Below, in pieces: positions 24,109 to 36,061 of a DNA stretch of 64,000 bases. The DNA is from Xylaria sp. FL1777. Its lineage: Eukaryota > Ascomycota > Sordariomycetes > Xylariales > Xylariaceae. The position numbers and the translations under genes were made by a program. Location: the NCBI GenBank assembly GCA_022578965.1, contig MU400692.1, positions 1 to 64,000 on the forward strand, written 5' to 3'. Position 1 is the first letter of the stretch. Every line of letters begins with the position of its first letter. The notes under the pieces are model-generated. The model had not been told where the DNA came from. It made no database searches and saw only the letters and a list, made by a program, of their open reading frames with translations.

Positions 24109-27100
24109 GTAGAACATACCAGGAACCAAGGAGGGGTCAAAGCGGAATGCAGCGAAGGGAGCAGCTCGGGGTTTTAAACATCTTTGGGTCAAGATATACC
24201 TAAATACGATCTCCCTGCTACGTATGTGTAGATATACTGCGTACATATTTATGTACATACATATATGTACAAGACTAAGCTGCCATAGCCACATGCAGCT
24301 TCTCGAGACCCGTATCTATTTCCGCCACCAACAATTGGATAATTCGTCTTTTCTTAGTCCTGCTCAGTCCAACAGGCTATCGAGGGCGTAAGGTTGGATG
24401 CGAAGCAATGGACTTCTCACCTAACACTTGATGGCGGAAAATCCCATGTGGCCAAGCACCGTTACGTTACCACCTGGCGATAGAGTTACCGGTATTCGGC
24501 AGGTATCAAGCTACACTAGTGTCATAGTTCAGACAGATTTGAAGATCAAATCCTACACGGATCCTCATGACGATCAGGACCCTTAAATCTGAACTCACGA
24601 CCGAATCCATTTGCATCACTATACGCATACGCAGTATGCGTTCGCCATTTGTGGCAACAAACAGTTGCGGCACACTAACAAGTCTAACAGGTTTAAGAAG
24701 TTGGCATGTCCGTATAGTATAGACGGGATAAATGCTGATTGGCTTCTAACCGAGGCTGGCTCCTAAGAAACGTCTACCAGCGATTAGAAAGGGTCCCAAA
24801 ATGGTACTTGGAATACCTAACCCAACTAACGGAATAGGCAGGGATCACAGCATCACAAACCATGATGACGCATCGGAACGGTTGATGAACGCGGATATCA
24901 TGCGAGGCATCAAGACACGGCCGGCCTCAGGGGAAGTCCATCTCAGTACATCATACACTATATTACTATATCATGTGCGGGCTCAACATCGCCGGTTGAT
25001 ATTACAATCCGCCAATGAGCTGCCGCCTTTGCCAGCCGTTCTATAGTGCATACCCACATGAACAGCCCACGACGTGCGAATGCCCTCTCGAATGGCGAAT
25101 CCTTTCTATTGTAGATCCGGAGCAAGTTGTTGCATAATGCTGACAGCGAATCTGGGAGATGCGGACAGCTGTCCCATCAGATTCGTAGTCCCGTTACCTT
25201 AGGTACGAAGAAGCACCGAAGCACCGCAACACACCAGACTCTTAGAGCAAGGCATTCCAACGAGGTGTTAATAAGTCCACCTCTACTACACCCATGATGA
25301 CCTCGTTGGCCCCCATAGACCACAGAAGGGCCAGGAAAGAGGTCGAGTCGAAACGGTTTTCCTGGTCAGGTGGGAGATACCAATAGGAAAGGCATAAGAA
25401 GACTACCAACCACCACGCCGGACTTGTTGGAGAGCGCGAACCTCCAGTCGCAACTTGCAGGTCTCGCCGACGGTCATGACGATTGATTGGACCATAGCAG
25501 TTCTAGTTCTTCTTGGCCGCCGGTAGAATCGACAATACCAGTTTCTTACTAGATAGTACTATGTAAAGATAAGATGTCTTCGTGCCACACCACCCCATTA
25601 TCACTGGTCGCACTACCTCAACGCTTTTTTTTGTGTTCTGCAGGTAATGAACCACTACTCCGCGTTTTTCTCTCTAACCACTCCTACCTATTAACTGTAA
25701 TACGTCGGTTTTCTAACAACCACCCCAGACTTTACTTTAAGGTAAGCGTATCTTGGTAGTTACTGTTGGGACTGTGAGCGACCGTGATCTTAGTCTTTTT
25801 CAGAACCACGGTGGAGATCGTGTCAATCTATACCCTTTGTCATCAATGACGAGACATGGGGTGGCAACCTTTTCATCGCTCATGCCGATGGGTGCGATGG
25901 TAGATTCCGTTCGCAACAGTCGTGTCGGCCCAAGACAATACCTGAATCGGTGCGCGCCCCGACAGAGGCTTTGGAGACCGTAAGCATCCAGCCGGGTAAC
26001 AAAATCTGGGCAGTCTCACATGGAGGGAGTCTCATGATGCATTGTGAGGCTAATAGCCTGTCGATCTAAGTATCAGTTGAACGGCAATAGAATACGACTG
26101 TACCGTACTTAGTTTGTCGTGCGCATTAGGTAGCGTCTTGATTCTACAATTGCCTGTCATTCCCCCACGCCGCCGTTATTAAGAGCGCCAGCCTATATCT
26201 GCTTATCACTCACTCACTCGATAAGCCTGTGTGACCTCACCCCCCCTTGCACAGCTAGCTTAACGGGCATGCATAGGTATATTATGTGCTTGATAGGCTG
26301 TTTTCCCCACCCCACTAAGCTACTTCATTCTCTCTTCTCACACTAACTTTCGCTCAAATAATATCCTATCAATGTTGCAAGTATACTTGCTTCCAGTTGC
26401 TGCGCACAAAAGACCGTTTACTACCTAAGAATAGATATCAGTGCGCTCTGGATACCTACTATATGTACTACTATGTATACACTATATGTATGCACGTGGA
26501 CATTATGAGCTACCCCCACCCAATAGCAGGTCTTAAAATCCCAGCCGCTTTCCGAAAGAGGCTAATATCGTTTTTGTGCAGGTATTTATACCAACGGCCG
26601 TTCTATAATTGTACCATTATCCGGGGCATTGGTTCAAGGGTCCAAGCTAGTGTATACTATATGTTTGCCATCAGCTTGCTTCAAGGGTTGTTTGTCAAAT
26701 CGTCATGATGGCCAAGACCCTGATGACAGTACTGCATGAATGTGGCTACGCGGACATCTTCGAACAATCATCGCCATGATCTTCGAACGCCATACTAGTC
26801 TAGTGCACGAGAACCAACAAGAATGAATCCAACAAGAGTAGTATATGCTTAAGTAGAACCCAAGGATTCAACTTGTGTTCGCTTGGCATCCTTCCACAGC
26901 TTCGTCGAGGATCACAACGTCAGACGATCGACATAAATCGGGGACAGCGAACTTGTACTGCGAGCGCGCTACAAATTTTTTTCTGAATTTTTTTCTTCGA
27001 TCGCTAATTGTATAACCGTAATCTCGTCTAAAATGTCTCTTTGAGGAGTCCAGTGGGAATTTTGGGCGATAATACCACTGCAATTTCCAGAGTTGAAAAT

Positions 27101-27750
27101 TCGTCCCCCAAACGACCCATCGTTAAATGGCCAATTCATACTGTAAAGCAGCGTGGCTCATCATTTATTTGGATCATCTAATTACGTACTTACATAATAC
27201 CAAGAGTTTACATAATTAACTTACTCTTGATGACACCGTAGTGCACACTACTGTGCATGCATGTGGGAAGTGGGAGAAGAAGAAGAGATGGCCAGGCAAC
27301 GAGCTCCGTCCGGGATCTCGAGATTTGGAATTGCAAGCCGTGCACGTTCAGCGCAGTGAGCTTCGGTGATCTAGATACTACTACACTTCGCCCCGACGCG
27401 GATGAGCTGAGATCCGGTGGGCGAGATAATCGCGCGGGCGGCGGCTATTTACTCGACGTCGTACGACATCCATTCGCCTTTAAAGAACTGGCTGGCTTTC
27501 AACAACGCTCCTCAAAAAAGGGCTGTGAACTGCTAAGTATGCATGTAATATGCTAATTCATCTGCAGCGCGTCCACGAGATCCGAGCGATCTGTTCTCAT
27601 GGCTCTCGACACCACTGAGCTTTCTCTCTCTCTGTTTCTTTTTTTTTCTTTGCTAATAATACCACCTAGCTAGCCTATTGCTATGGACCAGCTTGCTCGC
27701 TCGGCAGTGCTGGGGGGGAACGCCATTCTGCACGCCGCCAGCGATCCTGT

Positions 27751-27776
27751 TCAATCAATCAATCAATCGATCGATG
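27751..27776. repeat. CAAT/CGAT tetranucleotide run
   Basis: Four CAAT units followed by CGATCGAT in intergenic DNA. No function is evident. Confidence 0.75.
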
Positions 27777-30700
27777 TCCGGAAGTCCGGCCGCTGCCACC
27801 CCTTGGCATAGGATACAATTGGCGGCCAAACCACGAGTTCCAGTCGCTTAGTTCCTGCTGGCGTGCGATTCCTTGGTGCGGTGCGATTTCAACCTGGCCT
27901 GCGAATGCCTATATATTGACTTCGAGAGGCCGAGATTCCCCGTTCGGCGTTCCGTAGCAGCACGTTACACCGGAGGATTTGACGTCGCATGGGGCTACGC
28001 AATGCGTATGTGCGCTACGCTGTCTCTTACGCAACGCTGCGTAGATCGTGATAGCCTCCCCGGAAGACCAAGAAATACAACATGCCTACGGCAGATTCCT
28101 CGGGGATCCAGTCCTACTGTAAACTCTCTACACTACAGGGGGAAAGCAATGTAGGGATGAATCATCCTACCTCGGGGTCTCCATTTGCTACGTAGTATAC
28201 GCATACGGCGTAGGCTATAGAGAGACGGCATATGGAGATGTCGTCTGACATGGTCAAGCAGGCAAGATAGTTGGGGCAAGCTCGAGGGTAGCTTCTCCCC
28301 ACTGCTTACATTAGACATAGCCTCATCCTTCTTCAATCCTCTGGCTGTTCATCAGCCGCACCAATGCATTGTAGTTATGTACAATTAGGTAGGTCGAGTA
28401 GCATAAGTAGTACAGACACAGCACAGACGGCAGCACAGATCCCACCACATCAGGCGTGCTGCGTAAGAAAAACTGTCGGGCGGGAAAACTAACGCCATCG
28501 CTTCTCAACATGAAACGAAACATCTCTGGACCGCCTACCTAATTAGGCATCTCGCCTTTTTATGATAGGTACATACGCAGTAGATGGTAGCCGTGGAGGA
28601 ATTAGGGTTTCCCATCCTTTCTGATCAGCCAGGCACCGTCTTTTCGTTGGCTAACACGGCGTGTTCCGCCTCGCATTGATTTGTCGACGACGCACTCATG
28701 GCGTGGTCCAAGACGGTCGATCAGTCCGTCCGTGTCGAGGGATTGTACGAAGACAACTCGTTGGTACCGGGAGTAAAATCCGTGTTTGGGGTGTGCATTA
28801 ACAGACACAAGGAAGCGCCCGACTACGGAACAACACAATGCTGGGTAGGTGGTATTAGAGAAACATGTTGACAGCCTGGCGTCTTGACACCATGCGAGGC
28901 TAACTAACGGCCGCTTACCGCTCTATGTAGCCTTCATAGGCAATTACAGTTACCTTACCGACTCCGTTGTGTGTACGGAGAACTACATGTAGGTAGCAAG
29001 AGTTACGGGCTCTGCGCCACGAACCCGCGTCGGACCCCGAGTTTCTCAGCTGGGCCTCACAAATAGGCCAACGCTGAGTTACGGTCCCAAATCTGGGTTT
29101 CCGAACGTAACCTACAGAGTCCACTACTTACAAACACAACCTCCCACTGTAACGCGAAATGCGGTTATAAGTCGCGACAGCCTCATTTCCACCATTCGGC
29201 ATCCATGCCCTATAGCCGCGTATCTCGGGCGCGAAAGGTTATCCTATCCATTCCTATCCATCCATATATCTATCTTTGGCACGACTCACGCATGGCTTCT
29301 CGAGGATATCCGTGCCTCTTCGCTAACGCGCCTGCCTAACAACCCTTTGGGGCTCTATCGTGCGACCAACCAGATCCTTCTGTCTAGCTATTGTTGGTAC
29401 TATCTCTGCCTCATGAGAAAGGTACTGTGTAGCGTGTAAATGCCAACGGCAGAGACTACGAGGTGGGCAGCTAATGCGATGGAAGAGATCCTGATGCTAT
29501 TTCTAGAGCCGCTATGAGTACTCTCGCAAAAGATACTCTGCGAAAGCCACATGCTGTCCCACATGGAGGGGTGAGTCGTGGAATGGCGGCGGCGTTAGCT
29601 TGGTGAAACTCTAAAGCTCCCGTCTCATCCTATCTCCCGTATCGCCTTTTTGCGCTCCATAACCCAACTCATAAATACTGGTATAGGGTCGCGGTTTAAG
29701 TTTATTTTTGTCTCATACGCAGGAGCTAGCTCATAAACTTTTCTTGATTTGGATATACGAGCATCTATCTATACGGCTATCTTATTTTGCCACTAGCCTA
29801 CCTCGAGTCGTTCGGTGATCCTGCTACGAGATTTGGATGCGAATGAGTCGAATCCGAGAATCGGGTGCTGTGAATCGTTGCTCTTCACATGAATGTAACA
29901 CGATGATGAGTGCGGTATGGCGGTCGTGTGCTAGCAACATTGCTTAGAGAGCAGTTTGGGCATATCCATAGCTGCGTGATGGTAGATCTAGAAATCGCCG
30001 TCGGCGAGGATACGAATTCATAATGGAATATTATATATATATATATTTGTATGTATGTATCTTGCGTCGCGAGCCTCTATCTCGTAGGGTATCCTCCCTC
30101 ATCACAAAACCTGCCTTGCTGGTTTGTTAAGGCGAAATGAATTGTAGAAAATACGGGTATAGTAAATATGTGTAGTTAGGCTTGGCCTAAAGAAGTTTCT
30201 TCTTACGAGTAGTAATGACGACTCATTTTCTAATCAATAATACTAATTCGAAATAGGGTGGCGGCTAATATACCGTTTGTACAACAGTCTTCGTACAAGC
30301 ACGGTCAGAACTAGGTCATGGCTAGACATCACAAGGTCGGCTACTGTGAGATATTCATACTAGGGCTTTTGAATAATGGTGCTTCCTTGATGACTACTTA
30401 CGGATATCTCCCTTATATTTGCTAAACCGTCTAGTATCGTTACCCACTGCAACTTTGAGCACATGAAGTCGCAATAAGCTATGAGTTTTGCCTTAGCTTT
30501 GTGGCTATTATGATTAGAAAGACTTAGAAGGGGATGCAACAGGCGGTTTTCGTTGTGCTGAATACTAACTACAACGAATCTCTGCTATATAGTACTATCT
30601 AATACAAAAGATGGTAGTAAAGAATAGATCCTAAGTATAACCCGCATATCTAACCCAAAATTTTGATAATTTCCAATGTATATAAGATCAGTCTAGACCA

Positions 30701-31429
30701 CGACACATGAAGCTATCTATCCTACGAGTTTTCATTGAACGCAGGGTAAGATCAGTCATACCACATTGTCTACCGGATGGTAGGGACTAATTAGGACATA
30801 TGTAATCTTATGATCTAGTTCATTTAATATCGTAGCAAGGTATGGTTTAACAACCGAGACCAATCTCGCTACTTGGTCGGGCCAGCGAACTGATAGGGGG
30901 GCACGCACGCTTGGTGTGTGCTGTTATCTGAATGAATAGCCAATTATGAGGACGATCTTGGCACATAGATATTAACGTCATGACCTAACTTTCTAAGGGT
31001 GGGTTTGGGTGAACCAGCTTATGTGCGAAGACGAATGATTTACCGCGTGAGCGTACGGAAACAAAGAGAACACCATTTGGCAGAGTCAACTGCTGTATAT
31101 AGTCCCGCATAGGTGTCGTTTTAAAAGTGGCAATGACTTTCGGCAGCGGGATCCTATGCTCGTCTCATAAGAATACACTACATGTCGGCGTGGTTGAGTC
31201 GGGTCGTATCTGAAATCTCACCGTAAATGATAGTCGAGGCCTTGACCTAGACGCCTGGTGGCTAGGTAGCATTGAGATATGAATTATCACAGGTTTTAGA
31301 GAGACTGTATTGTAGTAAAAAAAAATACCAGTGAAGTGCATCCTATAGCATGCTCATTTTAGCATAGACAGTTCTAACGATCTATTTAACTCTAGGCAGC
31401 ATAAACACTCTGTTGAGTTGTCGAAATTT

Positions 31430-32329
31430 TGATTTTAACGGTAACCTGAGTAAAGCCTGCGTTCCAAAAGCCCTGGCGGCAGAACCTTCTAGAGGGCAAC
31501 GCAGAGGGTTGCTGCCGATGTGATGTTCTTGCGGCATGCATATCGATGGAAGTCGACTGAAGCAACAAAGGCTGAGAAGGCCAAAATGATACTTGACCAT
31601 ACTGATTGATCATTGTCCCGTAGACTTAATACGATGGCTAATTGCGTACTTTAAGTTTTGACACGTCTTGACAATTCAAAAGTCCCAATATAGCTTTTGA
31701 TCGATTATCGATGTTTACCGGTAGCAGTTCGATGCTAAGTCCAGTGTTCGTTAATGAAAGTGCCGAGAATTTGACCACTCTATAGCCGCGACGTTCTAGA
31801 GCCCCATTCTATATCATACGTACGACCACGACGACTTACTTGGATGTCAGACAACTATTTCACAGGGGGTAGAGAAGGATAAGGCAAGTCATACCAAGTA
31901 GCTATCACAACATAAAAAACAGAATTCTTAATGAGTTCCCCAAGTAGACGTGGGAAAGCTTCGGGACCCTCCCCATAAAGCAGAGGCATCTTAACATGTA
32001 GAAGACGAATCGAACATGTAGTTGGTCTCTGTCTTGTGGGCTTCACTCAGCATAGCTGTGCCCCGGGGCTTGGGTACTTTCTGAAAGCTCGGCACCGCTG
32101 GACTTATCAATACAATAAGTGTTGACCAATATCCATTTGAGATCGTCTAAGGCCGCCACTGAACATGTCTACTGGATTTTAACATACTTGTGTCTTGTTT
32201 TTTTTTTTTAAAAAAAGATCTTGAAAAGTCACCTCCTTTCTTCCCCACGTATGAGAGAATAGCTTAAGGGGGAATTCCACCTCAAAGGAATCCTTCGAGT
32301 AGGAAAGGCTCGACGTTAAGAACACGCAT
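31430..32329 (-). pseudogene. HET-domain (heterokaryon incompatibility) gene, broken
   Basis: Fragments of one HET protein follow in the right order on the minus strand. They are the start MRVLNVEPFLLEGF (32329), then GGIPP and AILS with two in-frame stops, then in the next frame SHTWGRKEVTFQD (about 32250), WILVNTYCIDKSSGAELSE (about 32100-32150), KMPLLYGEGPEAFPRLL (about 31960), and a tail block SLTNTGLSIELLPV...LLNC (about 31650-31740). A weaker match to a HET C-terminal region continues to about 31430. The central HET part between GAELSE and MPLLYGEG is largely missing, and several frameshifts separate the blocks. Intact members trigger cell death when unlike strains fuse. This copy cannot encode a full protein. 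The exact left end is uncertain. Confidence 0.8.
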
Positions 32330-32453
32330 ATTAGACACGACTAGTATTTTTGGGAAAAGGTTAAAGATTCAAGCTAAGGAGGCTAGCAGCTGGGAGGGCC
32401 ATGGGCAGATGACATGATGCAGGTGAGATTTATTAAAGGGGTTGAGCTAAAAT

Positions 32454-34982
32454 CTAAAGTGATGGCAGTCCCTCTCGACAAATGGGACACTGCAGCCTAA
32501 ACCTCATCCAGCCTTCTAGACATGTAGTGTGGAAAATATGTCGGCATGGTGTGACCATATACATGCGCCGGGCAAAGACACCTGCCACCCCGCCAGCCGT
32601 CGGATCATCCTCGCCAGCCTTGACCACTGGGACCTCAAGAACTTCTCGGCAGATGGCGCAGTCTATTACATGTATGTTTGTCCGTTTTTTGTCTCTGCCA
32701 TCATCCCCGGATTTCACGCGCTCAAGAACCGGGCTGTTTGGTGTAGCAACGAGCCCAATAGGTAGACCTCCTGCTTCCATGTTGTCCTCCTTTAATACCG
32801 GGTGATAATCCCACGCTTCTGGCATCCAGCCTTTTGGTAGCCCAAACCGAGGGCCTAGAACTGATTGCCCTACGAGGATCCAAATTTGAATCCAGACCCA
32901 CCCTACGAGAATCGTGAAAGCAGTCCAGTCTGGCTCGGCAAATGCGAAGTTCTCTGAGCAGATATAGAAGTAAGCAATGGGAAGCAGGCGTAGAATAGAC
33001 TGTCCTACAACGAATTGCCATGATAGCGCTCGTCGGCAGTTTCGGTAGGCATTGCGATATATCTGTGGTGTCCACATTGATAGATAGACAAACACAACGA
33101 AGTTGAAATATGCTACACGAATCGAAGGTCTCCAGGTGACGGCGGCAAGACTGAGGAAAAGGACGCAGATGCCTATAAGAACGAACCGGCCAAAAATGGT
33201 ACTAATAGGTGTCCCACTGTTTTGTGAAGTCGTAGTCGCTGCGGGCGTCCCAGCCGTAACAGGCGCAGGTAGAGTGGCATTGTTGGTATTGTTTGCACTG
33301 ATGCCATTGACTTCGGCGATTTCAGCATCAATATCTTGATCCGAAGGTATAATTATTGGAGGGGATGCGGTCCTCCCCGTGCCGGTGGGGGCGCTTTCGG
33401 GTGTTGTGGTTGAACGGTCCGGAGGTTGTTGCGGTCTCGGCGCATTGGTTGCAGGAGGATTCTGTCTCTCCCTTTCGCGCTCTTGTAGTCGCCATTCGGG
33501 CTCCTGAATCTTGTATATTTCCGAGACAAAGAAGATACCTACAGTCATGGAGAGGAAGGAAACACAGGTTACAATGAGGGAAGGTAATAGAGTGTTTGAG
33601 GCGGATAAACTCCATGCGGCGGAACCGGCAAAAACAATACCATCGGCAAGAAGCATCACGCTACCAGTATAGAAGCTGACGCGGCCGAGCGTCGAAGGAG
33701 TTGATGTTTCCCTCATCTGCAGCTTGAGCAACTGGGCTTGTATGAAGATCACAAAGGCTAGCCCTAGAAGCCAAGTGCTAACATTATGTAGAAAGACCTC
33801 CTGCTTCACGCCCGACAAGTGCTCTCCATCTGTAGGGGCGTACGCTGGAGGTCCCTTGCTCTCAAGGAAAAAGGCGCAGTCGGGCGAGTAAAGCACAGCG
33901 GACATCTGTAGTCGCGGTGTTGACCTATGGGGCGTTCCTTGAGGAAAACGTAGCTCATTTTCGATGTTGTGAATTGCCTTGATGACATTTTCCGGCCCAG
34001 TAAGACTAGGCTGAACTTGAAGGATATCATGATCTAAGGGATGGATCTGGATGTAAAGGAGATACTCGCAGTGGGGAGCTGGATTCCACACTTCAGCGGG
34101 TGCATCTATGGTGGACGTCCAAGGATCGGACTGATCAGTGAAGGCTCGCCTCTCCTTTCTGTCCAATGTACTGCCTAAAGTCCTGTTCAAGAGCGCTTGA
34201 CTCGATTCGAAGAAATCTGGCCTCGTGGTGAGATGAGGAAGGCCGAAGATGCCGGCGTACTTGTCACTCGTAGTGGTGAATAGCAGCACTCCTGTCTTAG
34301 GCCAATGGACACCGTGCAGCCGCATTTCCCAGCTGTTGCCAGTTCCGTCGACATCTTCAACAGTAACCGTCGTGGAGACGTGGCGAGCTTGAATTTCGTT
34401 CTCATGAGAGAACCTCAGATCCAGCTGTTCCGGTTCTGTCGCAGCATCTTCAGGATCATCGATCCGTACGAGTATCTTGCCCTCACGGCCGGTGACATTC
34501 CTGCTCCAGTCGGAGTTCAGGCCATTCCACACGACGTCGGGGCTGATGTGGGTGAGATTGTAGCTCGAATGCGTCCTCGAGACAGATGCGTTGGAGCGCT
34601 CCCACAAGCCACGAACGACACCAGTGGCATTCTGCCAGACGGGCTCCTGGGTCTCGGGGATGCCCACAGCGTTGCGACTCCATTCTTCACAGCGACTCTT
34701 GAACCGGCCGAGATCCTCCCACGCAAAGTTATCTTCCTCCCGGAACCCCGTCAGGTTCAGATATCTGTGCTCGGTCTCGGGTGGTTCGTCGGGCTGCCGG
34801 GGTGCAAAGTCGCCCCATGCCGTGCTATTGAGGACGCCATGGGCGGCTCGTTGATGTGCGACGCGGTTGCGAACCTGCGCTGGGCCGGCAATGAGTCCGG
34901 GACCTGTGTCGGGGCTGGAGGCGAGCCAGAAGAGGAGGAAGATCAGGAAGAAGACGCGCGCGTTATCCTGAGCTTGTGGCAT
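32454..34982 (-). CDS. dscA: DSC E3 ubiquitin ligase subunit, RING (Tul1/Dsc1 type)
   Basis: Single exon, 842 residues. An N-terminal signal sequence (FFLIFLLFWLA) leads into a large lumenal region. A set of membrane segments follows in the second half (for example VFLHNVSTWLLGLAFVIFI, then helices around residues 430-480 and 605-740), with a Ser/Pro/Thr-rich loop at about 505-600. A C-terminal RING-H2 lies at residues 775-835: CAIC, then PCRHIFHTTC, then CPIC, so all eight zinc ligands are present. Known members sit in Golgi or ER membranes. They ubiquitinate misfolded membrane proteins and, in many fungi, activate the SREBP sterol/hypoxia factor by cleavage. Length and layout fit the family. 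It is transcribed away from the HSBP1-like gene with 512 bp between the starts. Symbol follows Aspergillus usage. Confidence 0.92.
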   Translation of the reverse strand: MPQAQDNARVFFLIFLLFWLASSPDTGPGLIAGPAQVRNRVAHQRAAHGVLNSTAWGDFAPRQPDEPPETEHRYLNLTGFREEDNFAWEDLGRFKSRCEEWSRNAVGIPETQEPVWQNATGVVRGLWERSNASVSRTHSSYNLTHISPDVVWNGLNSDWSRNVTGREGKILVRIDDPEDAATEPEQLDLRFSHENEIQARHVSTTVTVEDVDGTGNSWEMRLHGVHWPKTGVLLFTTTSDKYAGIFGLPHLTTRPDFFESSQALLNRTLGSTLDRKERRAFTDQSDPWTSTIDAPAEVWNPAPHCEYLLYIQIHPLDHDILQVQPSLTGPENVIKAIHNIENELRFPQGTPHRSTPRLQMSAVLYSPDCAFFLESKGPPAYAPTDGEHLSGVKQEVFLHNVSTWLLGLAFVIFIQAQLLKLQMRETSTPSTLGRVSFYTGSVMLLADGIVFAGSAAWSLSASNTLLPSLIVTCVSFLSMTVGIFFVSEIYKIQEPEWRLQERERERQNPPATNAPRPQQPPDRSTTTPESAPTGTGRTASPPIIIPSDQDIDAEIAEVNGISANNTNNATLPAPVTAGTPAATTTSQNSGTPISTIFGRFVLIGICVLFLSLAAVTWRPSIRVAYFNFVVFVYLSMWTPQIYRNAYRNCRRALSWQFVVGQSILRLLPIAYFYICSENFAFAEPDWTAFTILVGWVWIQIWILVGQSVLGPRFGLPKGWMPEAWDYHPVLKEDNMEAGGLPIGLVATPNSPVLERVKSGDDGRDKKRTNIHVIDCAICREVLEVPVVKAGEDDPTAGGVAGVFARRMYMVTPCRHIFHTTCLEGWMRFRLQCPICREGLPSL

Positions 34983-35494
34983 GGCAATTTCGGATTTCGA
35001 GTTTCCATCACGTCACTACGCCGACATGACGATTGAGTTTATGCGAGGGCCGGGATTTGTACGCTCTCAGACCAGTAGAATAGTTGGATGTGAGCACAAA
35101 GGAAGGTTTGCGCTGCAGCCCGTGTTTGTAGATGTCATCATATACCTAGAAATTAGCAGTTCGCAACTTTCGCAAGGGTACCTCATGTTGTAGTGTAGGC
35201 AGGTACACAGAAGGTTACCTAGGTACTGTGTAAGCCACAACTCTGCTGTTAACATGGGTACAGCTAGCGCTCTTTAGAGTACATCTGGCATGCACCATGC
35301 GCTATGCTATGCACCACATATAAAGTACCGGTACTTGCTTACAGGGGCTATGCCAACTTTATCATTGGCATAATTGCCTGGTAAAAGATTGGTCTGACAA
35401 AGGACGACACAAGGCAATCAACTGCACCATATATACAACCCAGTACAATCACAAAGAATACATTCAACTTATCTCACGAGATCTAGAATAGAAT
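34983..35494. promoter_or_regulatory. Divergent promoter, DSC subunit and HSBP1-like gene
   Basis: 512 bp between two divergent start codons. A TATA-like CATATATACA lies at 35428-35437, about 60 bp before the HSBP1-like start. Short TACCTAGGTA-type motifs occur near 35215-35226. No known factor site is claimed. Confidence 0.45.
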
Positions 35495-35854
35495 ATGTCG
35501 TCGAAGAAAGAAGAAGAAAATACAACCAACGATACCGGCAATGTAATTCCATCTTCTCCCTTGCAAGCTGCCGGTGGCCACTAGCTAACCATTTGCTTCT
35601 ACCTAGAGCTCAGACGAACTGACAGCCGTCGTTGAGGAGCTACTGAATTCCCTGTCCAATAAGTTTACAACCGTGTCGAGCGAGATATTTGCAAAGAGTA
35701 CGTGCGCCGCCTACAGACGAAACCCCAGGCTATATATACTACGGGACTGACCCAGTGGTCCACAGTGGACGAGATGTCGCGCCGTCTAGACAACCTCGAA
35801 GCCGCTCTCCGCGCCAACGAGGAGAAGACCCCCGGTTCACCATCGAAGACATGA
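35495..35854 (+). CDS. HSBP1: Heat shock factor-binding protein 1-like
   Basis: Small coiled-coil protein of 75 residues from three exons: 35495-35542, 35607-35697, 35766-35854. Introns are 64 and 68 bp. After an acidic/basic leader (MSSKKEEEN), residues 17-60 carry the family core: SSDELTAVVEELL, NSLSNKFTTVSSEIFAKMDEMSRRLDNLE, a heptad pattern of hydrophobic residues. Metazoan HSBP1 binds the trimerisation region of HSF1 and dampens the heat-shock response; the fungal role is little known. The gene is too fragmented to show as one open frame; the last exon is fixed by the ATG created across the second junction. Family assignment is strong, function inferred. Confidence 0.9.
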
Positions 35855-36061
35855 TCACGGAGACGGCTTTATCATGGATGTATCATGGCGTTATATTATG
35901 ATTATGACAAGTGCATGGCGTTTCTTGGAGTTGGGGCTCGAGGGGAAAACAAGGAGACAGATGGCAATTCTACACAATGACGCAGCAGGCGCGGTTATTT
36001 CACATAGCAGACTCAATTGGTATCCTCTGAACGCAGATTTTCGGGCCAAAACATCACTGCT

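Larger units (their letters stand above)
23303..31429. other. Gene-poor stretch of 8.1 kb
   Basis: The first few hundred bases hold the promoter and leader of the minus-strand gene ending at 22121. Beyond that I find no supportable gene: frames are short, and none resembles a family. TA repeats occur at 24083-24108 and 30032-30046, and a CAAT/CGAT run at 27751-27776. The part from 29950 to 31400 is AT-rich and looks degenerate, grading into the broken HET gene. More relics may be present. Confidence 0.45.

Noticed and set aside
35689..35901. 70-codon frame overlapping the HSBP1-like gene
   Set aside because: Runs through an intron and the last exon in a different frame; the HSBP1-like reading explains the sequence with correct splice sites.
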